Of a stretch of 64,000 nucleotides of DNA, positions 31,819 to 39,846 are shown piece by piece. The notes under the pieces were generated by a model that had not been told where the DNA came from, did no database searches, and saw only the letters and a program-made list of their open reading frames with translations. This DNA is from Bacillota bacterium (lineage in GTDB: Bacteria; Bacillota; Clostridia; Christensenellales; Christensenellaceae), in NCBI GenBank assembly GCA_023408315.1, contig JAEYKI010000008.1:186001-250000 (forward strand), read 5' to 3'. The translations under genes and the position numbers were made by a program. Each line of letters opens with the position of its first letter. Within the stretch, counting starts at the first letter, position 1.

Positions 31819-32863
31819 CAATCTGTATAACAAATATCTGGGATGCATATTGGGCGCTGCGGCGGGCGACGCCCTGGGAGCGGCTACCGAATGCAAATCT
31901 GCACGCCAGATTATAAACGCGTTTGGCGGAAGAGTGACAGATTTTGAAACGCCTCCAAATGATTGCCTGGCACGGGGCAGGTCCAGGGCGCAGGTAACGG
32001 ACGCTTTCAGCATTGCGTATATATTGTCGCTGCATCTGCTGCGGGCGGGCGGGCTGGTAAGCCGCCGCCTGGCTGAAGAGTCTTTGATGGAATGGGGTAA
32101 AACCGAATGGTTTCTGCCTTTTGCAGGCATGACGACACGCAAGGTGATCAACAGGCTGAACCAGGATAATTCCCAGGAACTGTGGGCGTATTCCGGGCAC
32201 CTTGGCAATAAGCTTTTTAAAGGGCATTATTATGCGCTTTCTTCAAACGGTGCCGCGGTAAAGGCGTATCCGGCGGGGCTGCTGCATCCCGGCGACCCCG
32301 AAGCGGCGGTGGAAGCGGTGGTGGAGCTGACCATGGCCTCGCACGACGACCCCCTGAGCATATCCGGCGCTGGCGCGGTAGCCGCCGCGGTGGCCGACGC
32401 GCTGGGAGAGGAAGCAACCGTTTTTTCCATGACGCAGGCGGCCATTAAAGGCGCTGCCCTGGGAGAGAAACTCGCGCGCGGGCGCAAAGACATCTGGGAT
32501 TATCCGGGACCTTCCGTACAGGACAGGCTGGAGATGGCCGTGGAAGAAGCGTTGCGTAACGCGGCATGCGACGCAATGGAAGCGATAGGTGCCCTGATTG
32601 GAAGCGGCCCGGCCATCGCGGAAACCGTTCCCGCTGCTTTTGGCTTGCTGATAGCAGGGGAAGGAAATGTTCTCAAATCGCTGCACGACGCGGTGAATAT
32701 TGGGGATGAGACTGCGGCAATTGCATCTCTTGCGGGCGCATTGGGCGGGGCATTAATGGGAACGCAGGCGTTTCCCGCACATTATCTGCCCACGGTTGAT
32801 GCGGCCAACAGATTTGATCTGGCGGCACACGCGCACGCGTGGATACGGCTGATAACAGGATGA
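31805..32863 (+). CDS. ADP-ribosylglycohydrolase-family protein 2 (degenerate metal site)
   Basis: 352 residues, clearly homologous to the preceding protein (shared GAAAGD-GAATE, VTDFETPP, ISGAxA, PGPSVxxRL). Key positions differ: TDDFSS becomes TDAFSI, and the C-terminal GYDTDTVATMTG becomes GDETAAIASLAG, losing the paired Asp-Thr-Asp that hold Mg2+. The first motif (GDALGAATE) is kept. It may be a regulatory or structural partner of protein 1, or an enzyme with altered chemistry. The overlapping genes suggest a 1:1 complex. Confidence 0.85.
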   Translation: MAATDNLYNKYLGCILGAAAGDALGAATECKSARQIINAFGGRVTDFETPPNDCLARGRSRAQVTDAFSIAYILSLHLLRAGGLVSRRLAEESLMEWGKTEWFLPFAGMTTRKVINRLNQDNSQELWAYSGHLGNKLFKGHYYALSSNGAAVKAYPAGLLHPGDPEAAVEAVVELTMASHDDPLSISGAGAVAAAVADALGEEATVFSMTQAAIKGAALGEKLARGRKDIWDYPGPSVQDRLEMAVEEALRNAACDAMEAIGALIGSGPAIAETVPAAFGLLIAGEGNVLKSLHDAVNIGDETAAIASLAGALGGALMGTQAFPAHYLPTVDAANRFDLAAHAHAWIRLITG

Positions 32864-32880
32864 ACGGAGAGGAAGCGCGG

Positions 32881-33672
32881 ATGGAGAAGTATCTGGTCGA
32901 AACGGCGTTAATGGGGCACGGCCTGCCTGGCGTAACGGATAAAGAACTGTGCCGCAAAAAAGAGCTGGCGCAAGGGCCGTTCGTCTGGCTGCAAAACGGA
33001 AAAATAATGCTGGGAGCGCTGGATGCGTTTTTACCGCTTCGCGGTGCGGGTAATACAATAGCCCGCGTAAGCAGGGAAAACCTGGAGCAGGCAAAAAAAC
33101 AGGGGTTAACGGCTTTTCTTACCGCATCCGCAACCATGGCGGTCTGCGCCGAACTGGGTATGCCGCTGGCAATAACCGCCGGAATGGGGGGCATAGGCCC
33201 GGCGCCCCTTGCAAAGGTTGGGGCAGACCTGCTTGCGCTGGCGGAATTGCCGGTCGCGCTTCTGGCCACTGCTCCCAAAGACGTATTTGACCTAAAGGCT
33301 ACCATAGAATGGCTGCAATCCGCCGGGGTGGCTGTGTTTGGATATGGCAGCCCGGTTTGCGACGGATTTTTGATTCAAAGCAGCCCAGTATCTTTGGATG
33401 GCATGTACGGGGGAGAAAACGGCAAGCAAATGCTGCTGCTGAACGCTGTTCCTGCCGGGCAGAGGAGAATTTTACCGGCGCAACTGGCACAGGCAATGGA
33501 GTATGGGGCAAGGCAGGCAAAGCTGGGAGCGGAATACCACCCTGCCGTAAACGCCGCGCTGGACGGGATGAGCGGAGGAGAAAGTTCCCACCTGCAAATA
33601 AATGCATTGTGCGCCAATATCGCCTTGGCAGAAATTATGACGTTTGGGCCGGAAGAAGAGGGGAAACAATGA
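32881..33672 (+). CDS. Pseudouridine-5'-phosphate glycosidase-like protein (PsuG family)
   Basis: 263 residues from ATG 32881, 8 bases after GGAGAGG; an ATG at 32860 has no good site. The IndA/PsuG family pattern is present: VETALMGHGLPG at the start, GPFVWLQNGKIMLGA, ARVSRENL, GLTAFLTASATMAVCAELG, AGMGGIG, the TAPKDVFDLKATIEWLQ segment bearing the expected catalytic Lys, VFGYGSPVCDGF and MSGGESSHLQINALCANIAL. PsuG splits the C-C bond between uracil and ribose-5-phosphate. The protein is about 45 residues shorter than typical PsuG and lacks the HRG of GGIGGVHRG, so the substrate may be another C- or N-nucleotide. Confidence 0.8.
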   Translation: MEKYLVETALMGHGLPGVTDKELCRKKELAQGPFVWLQNGKIMLGALDAFLPLRGAGNTIARVSRENLEQAKKQGLTAFLTASATMAVCAELGMPLAITAGMGGIGPAPLAKVGADLLALAELPVALLATAPKDVFDLKATIEWLQSAGVAVFGYGSPVCDGFLIQSSPVSLDGMYGGENGKQMLLLNAVPAGQRRILPAQLAQAMEYGARQAKLGAEYHPAVNAALDGMSGGESSHLQINALCANIALAEIMTFGPEEEGKQ

Positions 33673-34766
33673 ACCACCGGGAGCTGCTTGAAGAGACGAA
33701 CCTGTACCGGGATGAAATGAGCCCGGAAGAACGCCTGCGCGCCTATCAATCGGGCATGGAGGCTGACCGGCTGCCTGTGTCCATATCAATCCGCGAAACC
33801 ATCGCGCCCTTTTACGGTTTTACTATAAGCGAATACAGGCAGGATTTTGAGAAGCGCGCCGTGGTATACAAACAGGCGTGCCGTGATTTTGCCTGCCTGG
33901 GAATCAGCATAGGACCCAACTTAAGAGGGATTGGGGAAGCGCTGGGCGCATGTGTTGTCTACCCGCCAAATGGGGCGGATTATCTTACAAGTTATCCGCT
34001 TTGCGATATTGCGCTTGCGGACTGCCTGGAACCGCCGGACCCGTATACCGCTCCTGTGCTTAAAAAGATGCTGGATGAATTGGGGCGCTATGATAAACAT
34101 TTTGGAAAAGCCTGCCCGCTCGCAACGGATATTGCCGGGCCGTTTTCTACGGCGGCATCCATTGCGCCCATTGGCTTGCTTTTAAAAGAATCCCTCAAGC
34201 GCCCGGAAAGGGTGAGGAAGCTTTTGGAATTATCCCTTGCCGCGGCAGTGCGCTGGCTTGAAGCGGCGCACAGGGAACATGGCGTTAAAACTGTGAATGT
34301 TGCGGATCCGGTGGCTTCCTGCAGCGTAATTGGGACGCGCCTGTTCCGGGAGATGGCCAAGCCTTTTTTATTGCGGCTGCGCTGCGAAGCAGAACGTATT
34401 ACCGGTAAAGCGCCGGGGCTTCATATTTGTGGAAAGACCGCTTCTGTCTGGCCGGACCTCGCGGAGCTTGGGTATGCCTCGTTCAGGGTGGACAATTGCG
34501 AGAGCCTGGAGGAACTGAAAAAAGCCGTTGGGCAAAAAATGGCCATATCCGGCAACGTGCCTCCGGTGGACGTATTGCTGCACGGAACCATAGACCAGGT
34601 TTTGGAGGCCTCCAGGGAATGTATAAGGCTGGGAGCGGACAGCCCCTGCGGGTTTACGCTTGCGGCAGGCTGCCAGCTGCCGCCTGGGGTACCGGCGGAT
34701 AACCTGCTCGCCATGCTGCTGGCAGCGCGCAAGTATGGCAGAAACGCCCGCAAGGGGCGATATTGA
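33669..34766 (+). CDS. URO-D/MtaA-like corrinoid methyltransferase-family protein
   Basis: 365 residues; the ATG at 33669 overlaps the PsuG-like stop by 4 bases. Fold and motifs match the uroporphyrinogen decarboxylase superfamily branch that includes MtaA/MtbA/CmuA methyltransferases: LHICGKT (His-x-Cys), ISGNVPPVDVLLHGT, and SPCGFTLAAGCQLPPGVPADN with the downstream Cys expected to complete a zinc site. The Arg-rich porphyrin pocket of true HemE is not seen. It likely moves a methyl group from or to a corrinoid or thiol. Its place in a nucleoside-type cluster suggests a methylated substrate; no corrinoid protein gene is adjacent. Confidence 0.75.
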   Translation: MNHRELLEETNLYRDEMSPEERLRAYQSGMEADRLPVSISIRETIAPFYGFTISEYRQDFEKRAVVYKQACRDFACLGISIGPNLRGIGEALGACVVYPPNGADYLTSYPLCDIALADCLEPPDPYTAPVLKKMLDELGRYDKHFGKACPLATDIAGPFSTAASIAPIGLLLKESLKRPERVRKLLELSLAAAVRWLEAAHREHGVKTVNVADPVASCSVIGTRLFREMAKPFLLRLRCEAERITGKAPGLHICGKTASVWPDLAELGYASFRVDNCESLEELKKAVGQKMAISGNVPPVDVLLHGTIDQVLEASRECIRLGADSPCGFTLAAGCQLPPGVPADNLLAMLLAARKYGRNARKGRY

Positions 34767-34841
34767 GGATGTGGTTCCGCAAAAATTCATACTGGAGAAT
34801 AAAAAGCACGATTTTGCATCTCCTAAAAATGAAAACAAGCT

Positions 34842-34882
34842 ATCAAACACTTAGATAACACTCTAAGTGTTTGATTTATCTA
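34842..34882 (+). terminator. Terminator of the nucleoside-type cluster
   Basis: ATCAAACACTTAG (34842-34854) and CTAAGTGTTTGAT (34863-34875) pair perfectly over 13 bases; TTATCTATATC follows. The hairpin is symmetrical enough to act on both strands. Confidence 0.75.
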
Positions 34883-34984
34883 TATCATATATGTGGCGGG
34901 CAAACAGAACTTACCAGAAAACAATCATTTGAGCCAACGAATTCTTGGCTTTGCATCATTCATAAAATAAGCTGCCAGTTTAAT

Positions 34985-35012
34985 AAAATCTCTCTTGCTT
35001 AAGAGGGATTTT
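34985..35012 (+). terminator. Second terminator before the ABC/ECF cassette
   Basis: AAATCTCTCTT and AAGAGGGATTT arms around GCTT, followed by a long T-rich run (TTTTTTGTGTTTTT). It insulates the next operon or attenuates it. Confidence 0.75.
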
Positions 35013-35071
35013 TTGTGTTTTTACGACTGTACTGGTGAAACGTGCACGTGAACAGAAAGGAGAAAAAAATA

Positions 35072-35929
35072 TTGGAACAGATGTTACTCATAAACGATGT
35101 TGGAAAAACATTTGGAAAAACAGAAGTTTTGAAACATATTGGCTTTAAAATAAATAAAGGAGAAGTGTATGGCCTGATTGGTCAGAACGGTGCGGGCAAA
35201 ACCACTCTGTTGCGGCTGATTGCGGGGCTTATGAAACCCTCATATGGAAGCATTGGGCTTAAAACAGAGAAAAAATTTATCGGATACATGCCACAAAGTT
35301 GCAGGTTTGACGATGGAATGACGGTGCAAAAAACAATCCGGTTTTTTACGGACCTGCGCGGCACCTTTGCCCAGGAAAGCCTTGATCAGTTAAAAAAGCT
35401 GGAGTTGGATGAAAAAAAGAAAGTAAAGCATTTATCACCGGGTCAGCAGAAAAAGATGCAGATGGTGATTGCCATGGCGGGAGACCCGGATTTCTATGTC
35501 CTGGATGAACCCACGGCGGGCCTGGATCCAAAAGCCACAGAGGAGATCATACATTTGATACGCTCTCTTCACGCGCAGGGGAAAAGCATATTGCTGTCCT
35601 CCCATATTTTGCAGAACATAGATGAGGTCTGCACCAGCGTGGCCATCATGGACAAAGGAGAACTGGTATACGACCGAGCGGTTGAGGAGAGTTATATTAT
35701 TAAAACCAGTCCGCTGACAGACGATGCATTTTCGGCTGTTCGTACAGGATACAGCGTCACGTGCAATACGGACCGTTCCGTGCTGGTATTAAAAACGGAC
35801 AAAGCTGGACTCTCCAACTTCATCAAACAGCTTGTATCTCTTTCAGTGGATATCTTGGAGGTTTCAGCTTCTAGCGTCAAACAGATTGTACAGGAACAGA
35901 TTAACGGGGAAGGAGTTGCGGTGGGATGA
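35072..35929 (+). CDS. ABC exporter ATP-binding protein
   Basis: 285 residues from TTG 35072, 9 bases after GGAG; ATG 35081 and the upstream GTG have poorer spacing. Walker A is GQNGAGKTT, the signature is the variant HLSPGQQKKMQMV, Walker B is FYVLDEPTAGLD, and the H-loop SSH is present. It belongs to the CcmA/DrrA-like exporters (bacitracin/lantibiotic immunity, gliding). The C-terminal 70 residues are variable. The start of the next gene overlaps its stop, so the pair forms one transporter. Confidence 0.9.
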   Translation: MEQMLLINDVGKTFGKTEVLKHIGFKINKGEVYGLIGQNGAGKTTLLRLIAGLMKPSYGSIGLKTEKKFIGYMPQSCRFDDGMTVQKTIRFFTDLRGTFAQESLDQLKKLELDEKKKVKHLSPGQQKKMQMVIAMAGDPDFYVLDEPTAGLDPKATEEIIHLIRSLHAQGKSILLSSHILQNIDEVCTSVAIMDKGELVYDRAVEESYIIKTSPLTDDAFSAVRTGYSVTCNTDRSVLVLKTDKAGLSNFIKQLVSLSVDILEVSASSVKQIVQEQINGEGVAVG

Positions 35930-36705
35930 AGCGTTACCTTGGATTCATGTTGCTCAGAGATATAAAAAAAACATTCAGTATTCGCGCAGCCTTTATATGG
36001 ATCTGCATGTCCGCGCTCTGCATCTTCTTTTTCTTCACATCAGATGGGAAGCTGCAACTCATACAGAACAACACAGTAGAATTTATGACGCTGATGCTGC
36101 CGCAGATCATTTTCGGTTCATGGGCAGTTTTGTCCGTTTATTTTGACATGATTTCCGCGGACCGGGAACACAACGTACTGGACATGATCCTTTGCTCCGG
36201 AGCTGCCAAAAGCTCGGTTTTTCTGTCAAAGCTGCTGACAATGATGGTGATATCCCTTATACTTTCAGTAATGTATCTTTTACCAATTACAGCAGTCATT
36301 GTCGGGCTCTCGGAGCAATTGGGTTTTATCAGCCTGTTCTTCCAATACCTGATACCGCTTTGGGGGTATATCATGGTGTATGCGTCTCTGGGGCTGATGA
36401 TCTCTGTTATTGCCCGGTCATCCAAAGCTGCCATGATCTGGAGCCTTGCGGGAGGTCTGATCCTGATGCCCCGGTTCTTTATGATCATTGTGGATGGCCT
36501 CGGGTCTGTATTTAAGTGGACCGAGGGAATAAAAAATTCTATCGCCATGATCTCGCCCGGCGTACTGATGAACGCCCTGTCTGATTTTACAGATGCAACA
36601 AGGCTTGCGCAGGCTGCTGCAGGATTCTCTGCCTGTATCATTGCGCTCACTCTTTTGTCCTTCCTTGTTTTCAGGAAACAGGACGAACTCAATTACGGCG
36701 AATAG
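35926..36705 (+). CDS. ABC-2 type permease
   Basis: 259 residues with six predicted membrane helices (for example IFGSWAVLSVYFDMISADRE near residue 65 and a C-terminal ACIIALTLLSFLVFRKQD). The DREHNVLDMILCSG motif after helix 2 is typical of ABC-2 permeases. It partners the ATPase upstream; the substrate is unknown. Confidence 0.85.
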   Translation: MKRYLGFMLLRDIKKTFSIRAAFIWICMSALCIFFFFTSDGKLQLIQNNTVEFMTLMLPQIIFGSWAVLSVYFDMISADREHNVLDMILCSGAAKSSVFLSKLLTMMVISLILSVMYLLPITAVIVGLSEQLGFISLFFQYLIPLWGYIMVYASLGLMISVIARSSKAAMIWSLAGGLILMPRFFMIIVDGLGSVFKWTEGIKNSIAMISPGVLMNALSDFTDATRLAQAAAGFSACIIALTLLSFLVFRKQDELNYGE

Positions 36706-36720
36706 CCGGGAGGATATAAA

Positions 36721-37122
36721 ATGAAAAGAATATTTATCATTACTTTGATCATTTGCCTGGCAGCCCTGCCGCTTTTTACAGGCTGCGGCTTAAGCGATAC
36801 AGTGGAGGGGTTTGTGGTTTCAGAGGCGCAACTGGCTGACAGAAGCGCCATAGAAAACGCTAAACAACCGAGTGAACTGGCAGCAGGCAAAGATTTGTAT
36901 GCATGCGTATCATTTATAGAATCACCAAAAGGCATGAAATATACAATCAACTGGATACTGGACGGGCAATCAGTTAAGACCGAAGATAAGGCAACGGCAA
37001 CGGAACCAAGGAGCGTGATTGTATATACAATTGAAAAAGCAAAACTGCACGCCGGGGCTCTAAAGGTACAGATCCTGTATCAGGACACGGTCCTGGCGGA
37101 AAAAGACGTCACTGTAAAATGA
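36721..37122 (+). CDS. Small lipoprotein of the ABC/ECF cassette
   Basis: 133 residues. A signal ends in LPLFTGCGLSDT, a lipobox with Cys near 22. The mature part (about 110 residues) resembles a beta-sandwich (KYTINWILDGQSVKTEDK). I do not recognise a named family. It sits between the exporter and the sigma factor, in one operon, so it may be a surface sensor or substrate-handling partner. Confidence 0.75.
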   Translation: MKRIFIITLIICLAALPLFTGCGLSDTVEGFVVSEAQLADRSAIENAKQPSELAAGKDLYACVSFIESPKGMKYTINWILDGQSVKTEDKATATEPRSVIVYTIEKAKLHAGALKVQILYQDTVLAEKDVTVK

Positions 37123-37130
37123 GGTGAACA

Positions 37131-37673
37131 ATGGATCGCGGTGAAAGGGAGCGGCGGTTTGTGCAGTTATATGAATCGCATTTTAATGAGGTATATAGGT
37201 ACGTGTTTATCCGTACCGGATTTCATCAGGCATTGGCAGAGGATATTTCGCAAGAGATATTTCTGGATGTTTTCCGCGGGTTTGACCAGTTTCTCGGCCT
37301 GAGCAGTGAGAAAACATGGGTGATGCGCATTGCCAGGAACAAGGTGACCGATTTTTACAGGAAAAAGGCGCGCGCCTGCTTTGAAACCGTAGGCCTGGAC
37401 GACCAGACGGCCGTTGAAATTCCGGATGATTCGCAAAATCTGCAAACACTGCTGGAGAGCGATATGGACAAGATAAAAGTTATGCGATGTCTGGAATCCC
37501 TTCCAGAACATTACAGGATGGCGCTGCTGCTGAAGTATGCGGACGGCCGAAGCGTGCGGGAGATTGCAGAAATAGCCGGCAAGACCGGCAAATCGATAGA
37601 TAATATCCTGCTGCGCGCAAAACAGGCTTTCATAAGACGGTACGCACTACTTGGGGTGGAGGATGAAATATAA
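37131..37673 (+). CDS. ECF-type RNA polymerase sigma factor
   Basis: 180 residues. Region 2 is YRYVFIRTGFHQALAEDISQEIFLDVFRGFDQF and ends near W-VMRIARNKVTDFYRKK. Region 4 is LPEHYRMALLLKYADGRSVREIAEIAGKTGKSIDNILLRAKQAF. The sigma-70 region 3 is missing, as expected for ECF factors. Its stop overlaps the next gene by 1 base, a normal arrangement for an ECF sigma with its anti-sigma. Confidence 0.9.
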   Translation: MDRGERERRFVQLYESHFNEVYRYVFIRTGFHQALAEDISQEIFLDVFRGFDQFLGLSSEKTWVMRIARNKVTDFYRKKARACFETVGLDDQTAVEIPDDSQNLQTLLESDMDKIKVMRCLESLPEHYRMALLLKYADGRSVREIAEIAGKTGKSIDNILLRAKQAFIRRYALLGVEDEI

Positions 37674-37939
37674 TGAAAAACAACACTGACCGGTTTTTTA
37701 AGAAAGCAATGGATACCCTGCAAAACACCGCAGACCCGGCTCCTGTGATAAAAGAGGCGGTGCTTCAAAGAGTACTGGCCCAGGGGAGAAAAGAAACAGC
37801 ATCAGGCAGGATGAAGAATTTTGTTACGGTTTATCCGTGGCGCTTTGCACTCGGCGTGGCCGTAATTCAGAATGTTGCCTGCACGCTTGTTTTTGGGTCC
37901 GGTTATACAAATTTGATATTGCAGTTTATGGGGAGGTGA
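37673..37939 (+). CDS. Putative small membrane anti-sigma partner
   Basis: 88 residues: a hydrophilic N-terminal part (about 1-52) and one membrane helix (RFALGVAVIQNVACTLVFG). It starts on the last base of the ECF sigma stop codon, with GGTGGAGG upstream. Position, size and topology suggest an anti-sigma factor. No HxxxCxxC zinc motif is visible, so this rests on context. Confidence 0.6.
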   Translation: MKNNTDRFFKKAMDTLQNTADPAPVIKEAVLQRVLAQGRKETASGRMKNFVTVYPWRFALGVAVIQNVACTLVFGSGYTNLILQFMGR

Positions 37940-37943
37940 AACC

Positions 37944-38513
37944 ATGGGAATATTTATGGAGGCCTTCAACAGGCCTGCGGAGGCATACCGGCGGCGCAGC
38001 GGCCATATTGCCTGGATATTTGTGAGCGTCACTGTGCTGTTTATAACGGTATTTGACCAAATAACCAATTATTACGCAAACATTGGTAACTTTGATGTTG
38101 CGATAGACCCGGTAAAAATGCTATTGCTTGCAGGCGCAGGCATTGCCACTTATTTGGTTGCCTGCATTGTGCTCTTTATAATTTGCCGTGCGTTTGGCAG
38201 TAAAACACATTTACCGGTTTATTTCAGAACATGGGGTATTTCTTATATCCCCACCGCAATCTGCGCGCTGGCAGTGTCTCTTTCGGAAACCTACTTTTAT
38301 ATCTTTTGGAACAACTCGTTGTGGGGTATGCTGCTGGGGACTGCTTTTATAGCAATCCTGATCTGGAAGATTATTTTGTATGTGGTTTTTTTACGCGAGA
38401 CAGCCGGGCTCAAAGGGAAAAAATTTATGGGTGCGTTTATACTATGCGCGATTGTTTTTTTGATGCTCGCAATGGCGGATATGCGGATTGGGCTAAAAAG
38501 CCCTGTTCTATAA
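37944..38513 (+). CDS. Yip1-like multi-spanning membrane protein
   Basis: 189 residues with five hydrophobic helices. The N-terminus (FMEAFNRPAEAYRRRSG followed by a membrane helix) and spacing resemble bacterial YIP1-domain proteins. GGGAGG lies 7 bases before the ATG. It is the last gene of the ABC-lipoprotein-ECF operon; its role is unknown. Confidence 0.7.
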   Translation: MGIFMEAFNRPAEAYRRRSGHIAWIFVSVTVLFITVFDQITNYYANIGNFDVAIDPVKMLLLAGAGIATYLVACIVLFIICRAFGSKTHLPVYFRTWGISYIPTAICALAVSLSETYFYIFWNNSLWGMLLGTAFIAILIWKIILYVVFLRETAGLKGKKFMGAFILCAIVFLMLAMADMRIGLKSPVL

Positions 38514-38536
38514 GTTAAATTAGGTAACTGCTCAAT

Positions 38537-38574
38537 AAAGATAGCCATTATGTTTTGCGGCTATCTTTATTTTT
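38537..38574 (+). terminator. Terminator of the ABC/ECF operon
   Basis: AAAGATAGCC (38537-38546) and GGCTATCTTT (38559-38568) pair perfectly, followed by ATTTTTAT. The mirror-image T-run makes it usable from both strands for the convergent gene. Confidence 0.85.
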
Positions 38575-38632
38575 ATATAATTCATAGAATGCAACTTGAA
38601 TAAAAGGCTTTTTTAAAAAATAATTTATGGCA

Positions 38633-39454
38633 TTATATAATTGTATAGCGTTCTACCAATGCCGGGCCCCCGGGGTCACATACAGGCCTGTCTATTCCCA
38701 GCAGTAGAGATAATTCCGTAGCAACATAGCAAACAATCCTATAAATATGATCTAAAAAAACAGGTGTTAACGATGATGGCAGTTTTTTTTGTTCAACCAA
38801 AATAATTATATCTACAATGAACGATTCATAAGAAGACAGATGTTTATATATATCTGATATTAACTCCTTATTCATAGGAAAATCCGGCACACCGTTTTGT
38901 ATAAATGATGTGTTTTCTTGAACACGTTTTTCATCGCTTAAAAAAATATTGGAATAGTTACCTACCTTTTCCTTAAACTCAGTATAATAGAGTCCAACAT
39001 TATTTTCTATAAACAACGTTTGAGGGTATATAATTCTCAACCAGAATCCCAAAAAATAGGTAGGATTAATATTTCGTGTTTTTTTATTAACGAATTCGCC
39101 AAGTATGTATAAGTACATGTTAGTCAAATTGATTATGGAATTCGTTTCTGCAGGTGTAATAGATATATAAAAATCTTCCAGCAATTGTCTCCGCAGTATT
39201 CCTGTTGTAAAATGTTTAAACTCACCGGTGACTCGCGAAGCATCAATATTTATCTCACTTGTTTGCTCTTCCGTTAAATCTTTGCGAGCTTTTTTGGCTA
39301 ACTCAAAAAAACTGGATGCAAATAATTTTAATTGCGAAATTTCACTCGTATACTCTGGTGCAAAGCGTTGTTTTAAAACATTGGATTTATCGCTGAATAT
39401 TCGGAGCCAGAACCTGTTTTCTTCCTTATTCGTTAAGCCATTGCTATTGGCCAT
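38633..39454 (-). CDS. DUF2935-like two-repeat protein
   Basis: 273 residues from ATG 39454, 8 bases after GGAGG. Two similar helical halves each start with an FWLRI segment (RFWLRIFSDKSNVLKQRFAP near 16-35 and FLGFWLRIIYPQTLFIENNV near 138-157), the layout of DUF2935 proteins. That family usually carries conserved His/Glu metal ligands (FWxxxxxxHAxFI); here the His positions are replaced, so metal binding may be lost. It is AT-rich compared with its neighbours and stands alone. Confidence 0.55.
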   Translation of the reverse strand: MANSNGLTNKEENRFWLRIFSDKSNVLKQRFAPEYTSEISQLKLFASSFFELAKKARKDLTEEQTSEINIDASRVTGEFKHFTTGILRRQLLEDFYISITPAETNSIINLTNMYLYILGEFVNKKTRNINPTYFLGFWLRIIYPQTLFIENNVGLYYTEFKEKVGNYSNIFLSDEKRVQENTSFIQNGVPDFPMNKELISDIYKHLSSYESFIVDIIILVEQKKLPSSLTPVFLDHIYRIVCYVATELSLLLGIDRPVCDPGGPALVERYTII

Positions 39455-39529
39455 GACAATTGCCTCCAATAAATAATTTATAATATATTATTTGAGCGAT
39501 GAACTTATTGTGATTTAAACGGAAGTGAC

Positions 39530-39786
39530 CAGTCATCAGTTGGTCGTATATAGGCTTTGCAAAAATGTTTTTGTTTTGAAAAAAGAATTCAACATATGCT
39601 TTGTCTATCACCGTCCAGGATAGGAGGGAGCGGATCGTCCGGCACTTTTTTTCAGCTCTTCCCGTGCGATTTTTTTATACAGGGGATAGTGTTTTTTGAG
39701 GTAAGGGGTTTTTTGCGCTCAATCACTTCGGGCGGCAGCAGATCGCGCATGGCTCCGCGCAGAACGCCTTTTTTATTCCCGCCGAC
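39530..39786 (-). pseudogene. asnB: Decayed C-terminal fragment of an asparagine synthetase gene
   Basis: This stretch matches the 3' third of the intact asnB at about 49480-49733 along its whole length. Examples are GTCATCAGTTGGTCGTATA against GTCATCAACTGGCCGTACA, and the AGCTCTTCCCG and GATCGCGCATGGC blocks. Read on the minus strand it encodes KGVLRGAMRDLLPPEVIERKK, then frameshifts destroy the frame. The N-terminal two thirds are missing. It is a duplication remnant or the relic of a second asnB. Confidence 0.8.
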
Positions 39787-39846
39787 GTTTAGCATTATCA
39801 ATAAAAATAATTGTACAAATTTTAATTTAAAAAATTTAATTTTATA

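Noticed and set aside
30763..32863. True ADP-ribosyl toxin/antitoxin pair
   Set aside because: No ADP-ribosyltransferase gene is present; both proteins belong to the glycohydrolase family and sit in a transport/catabolic operon.
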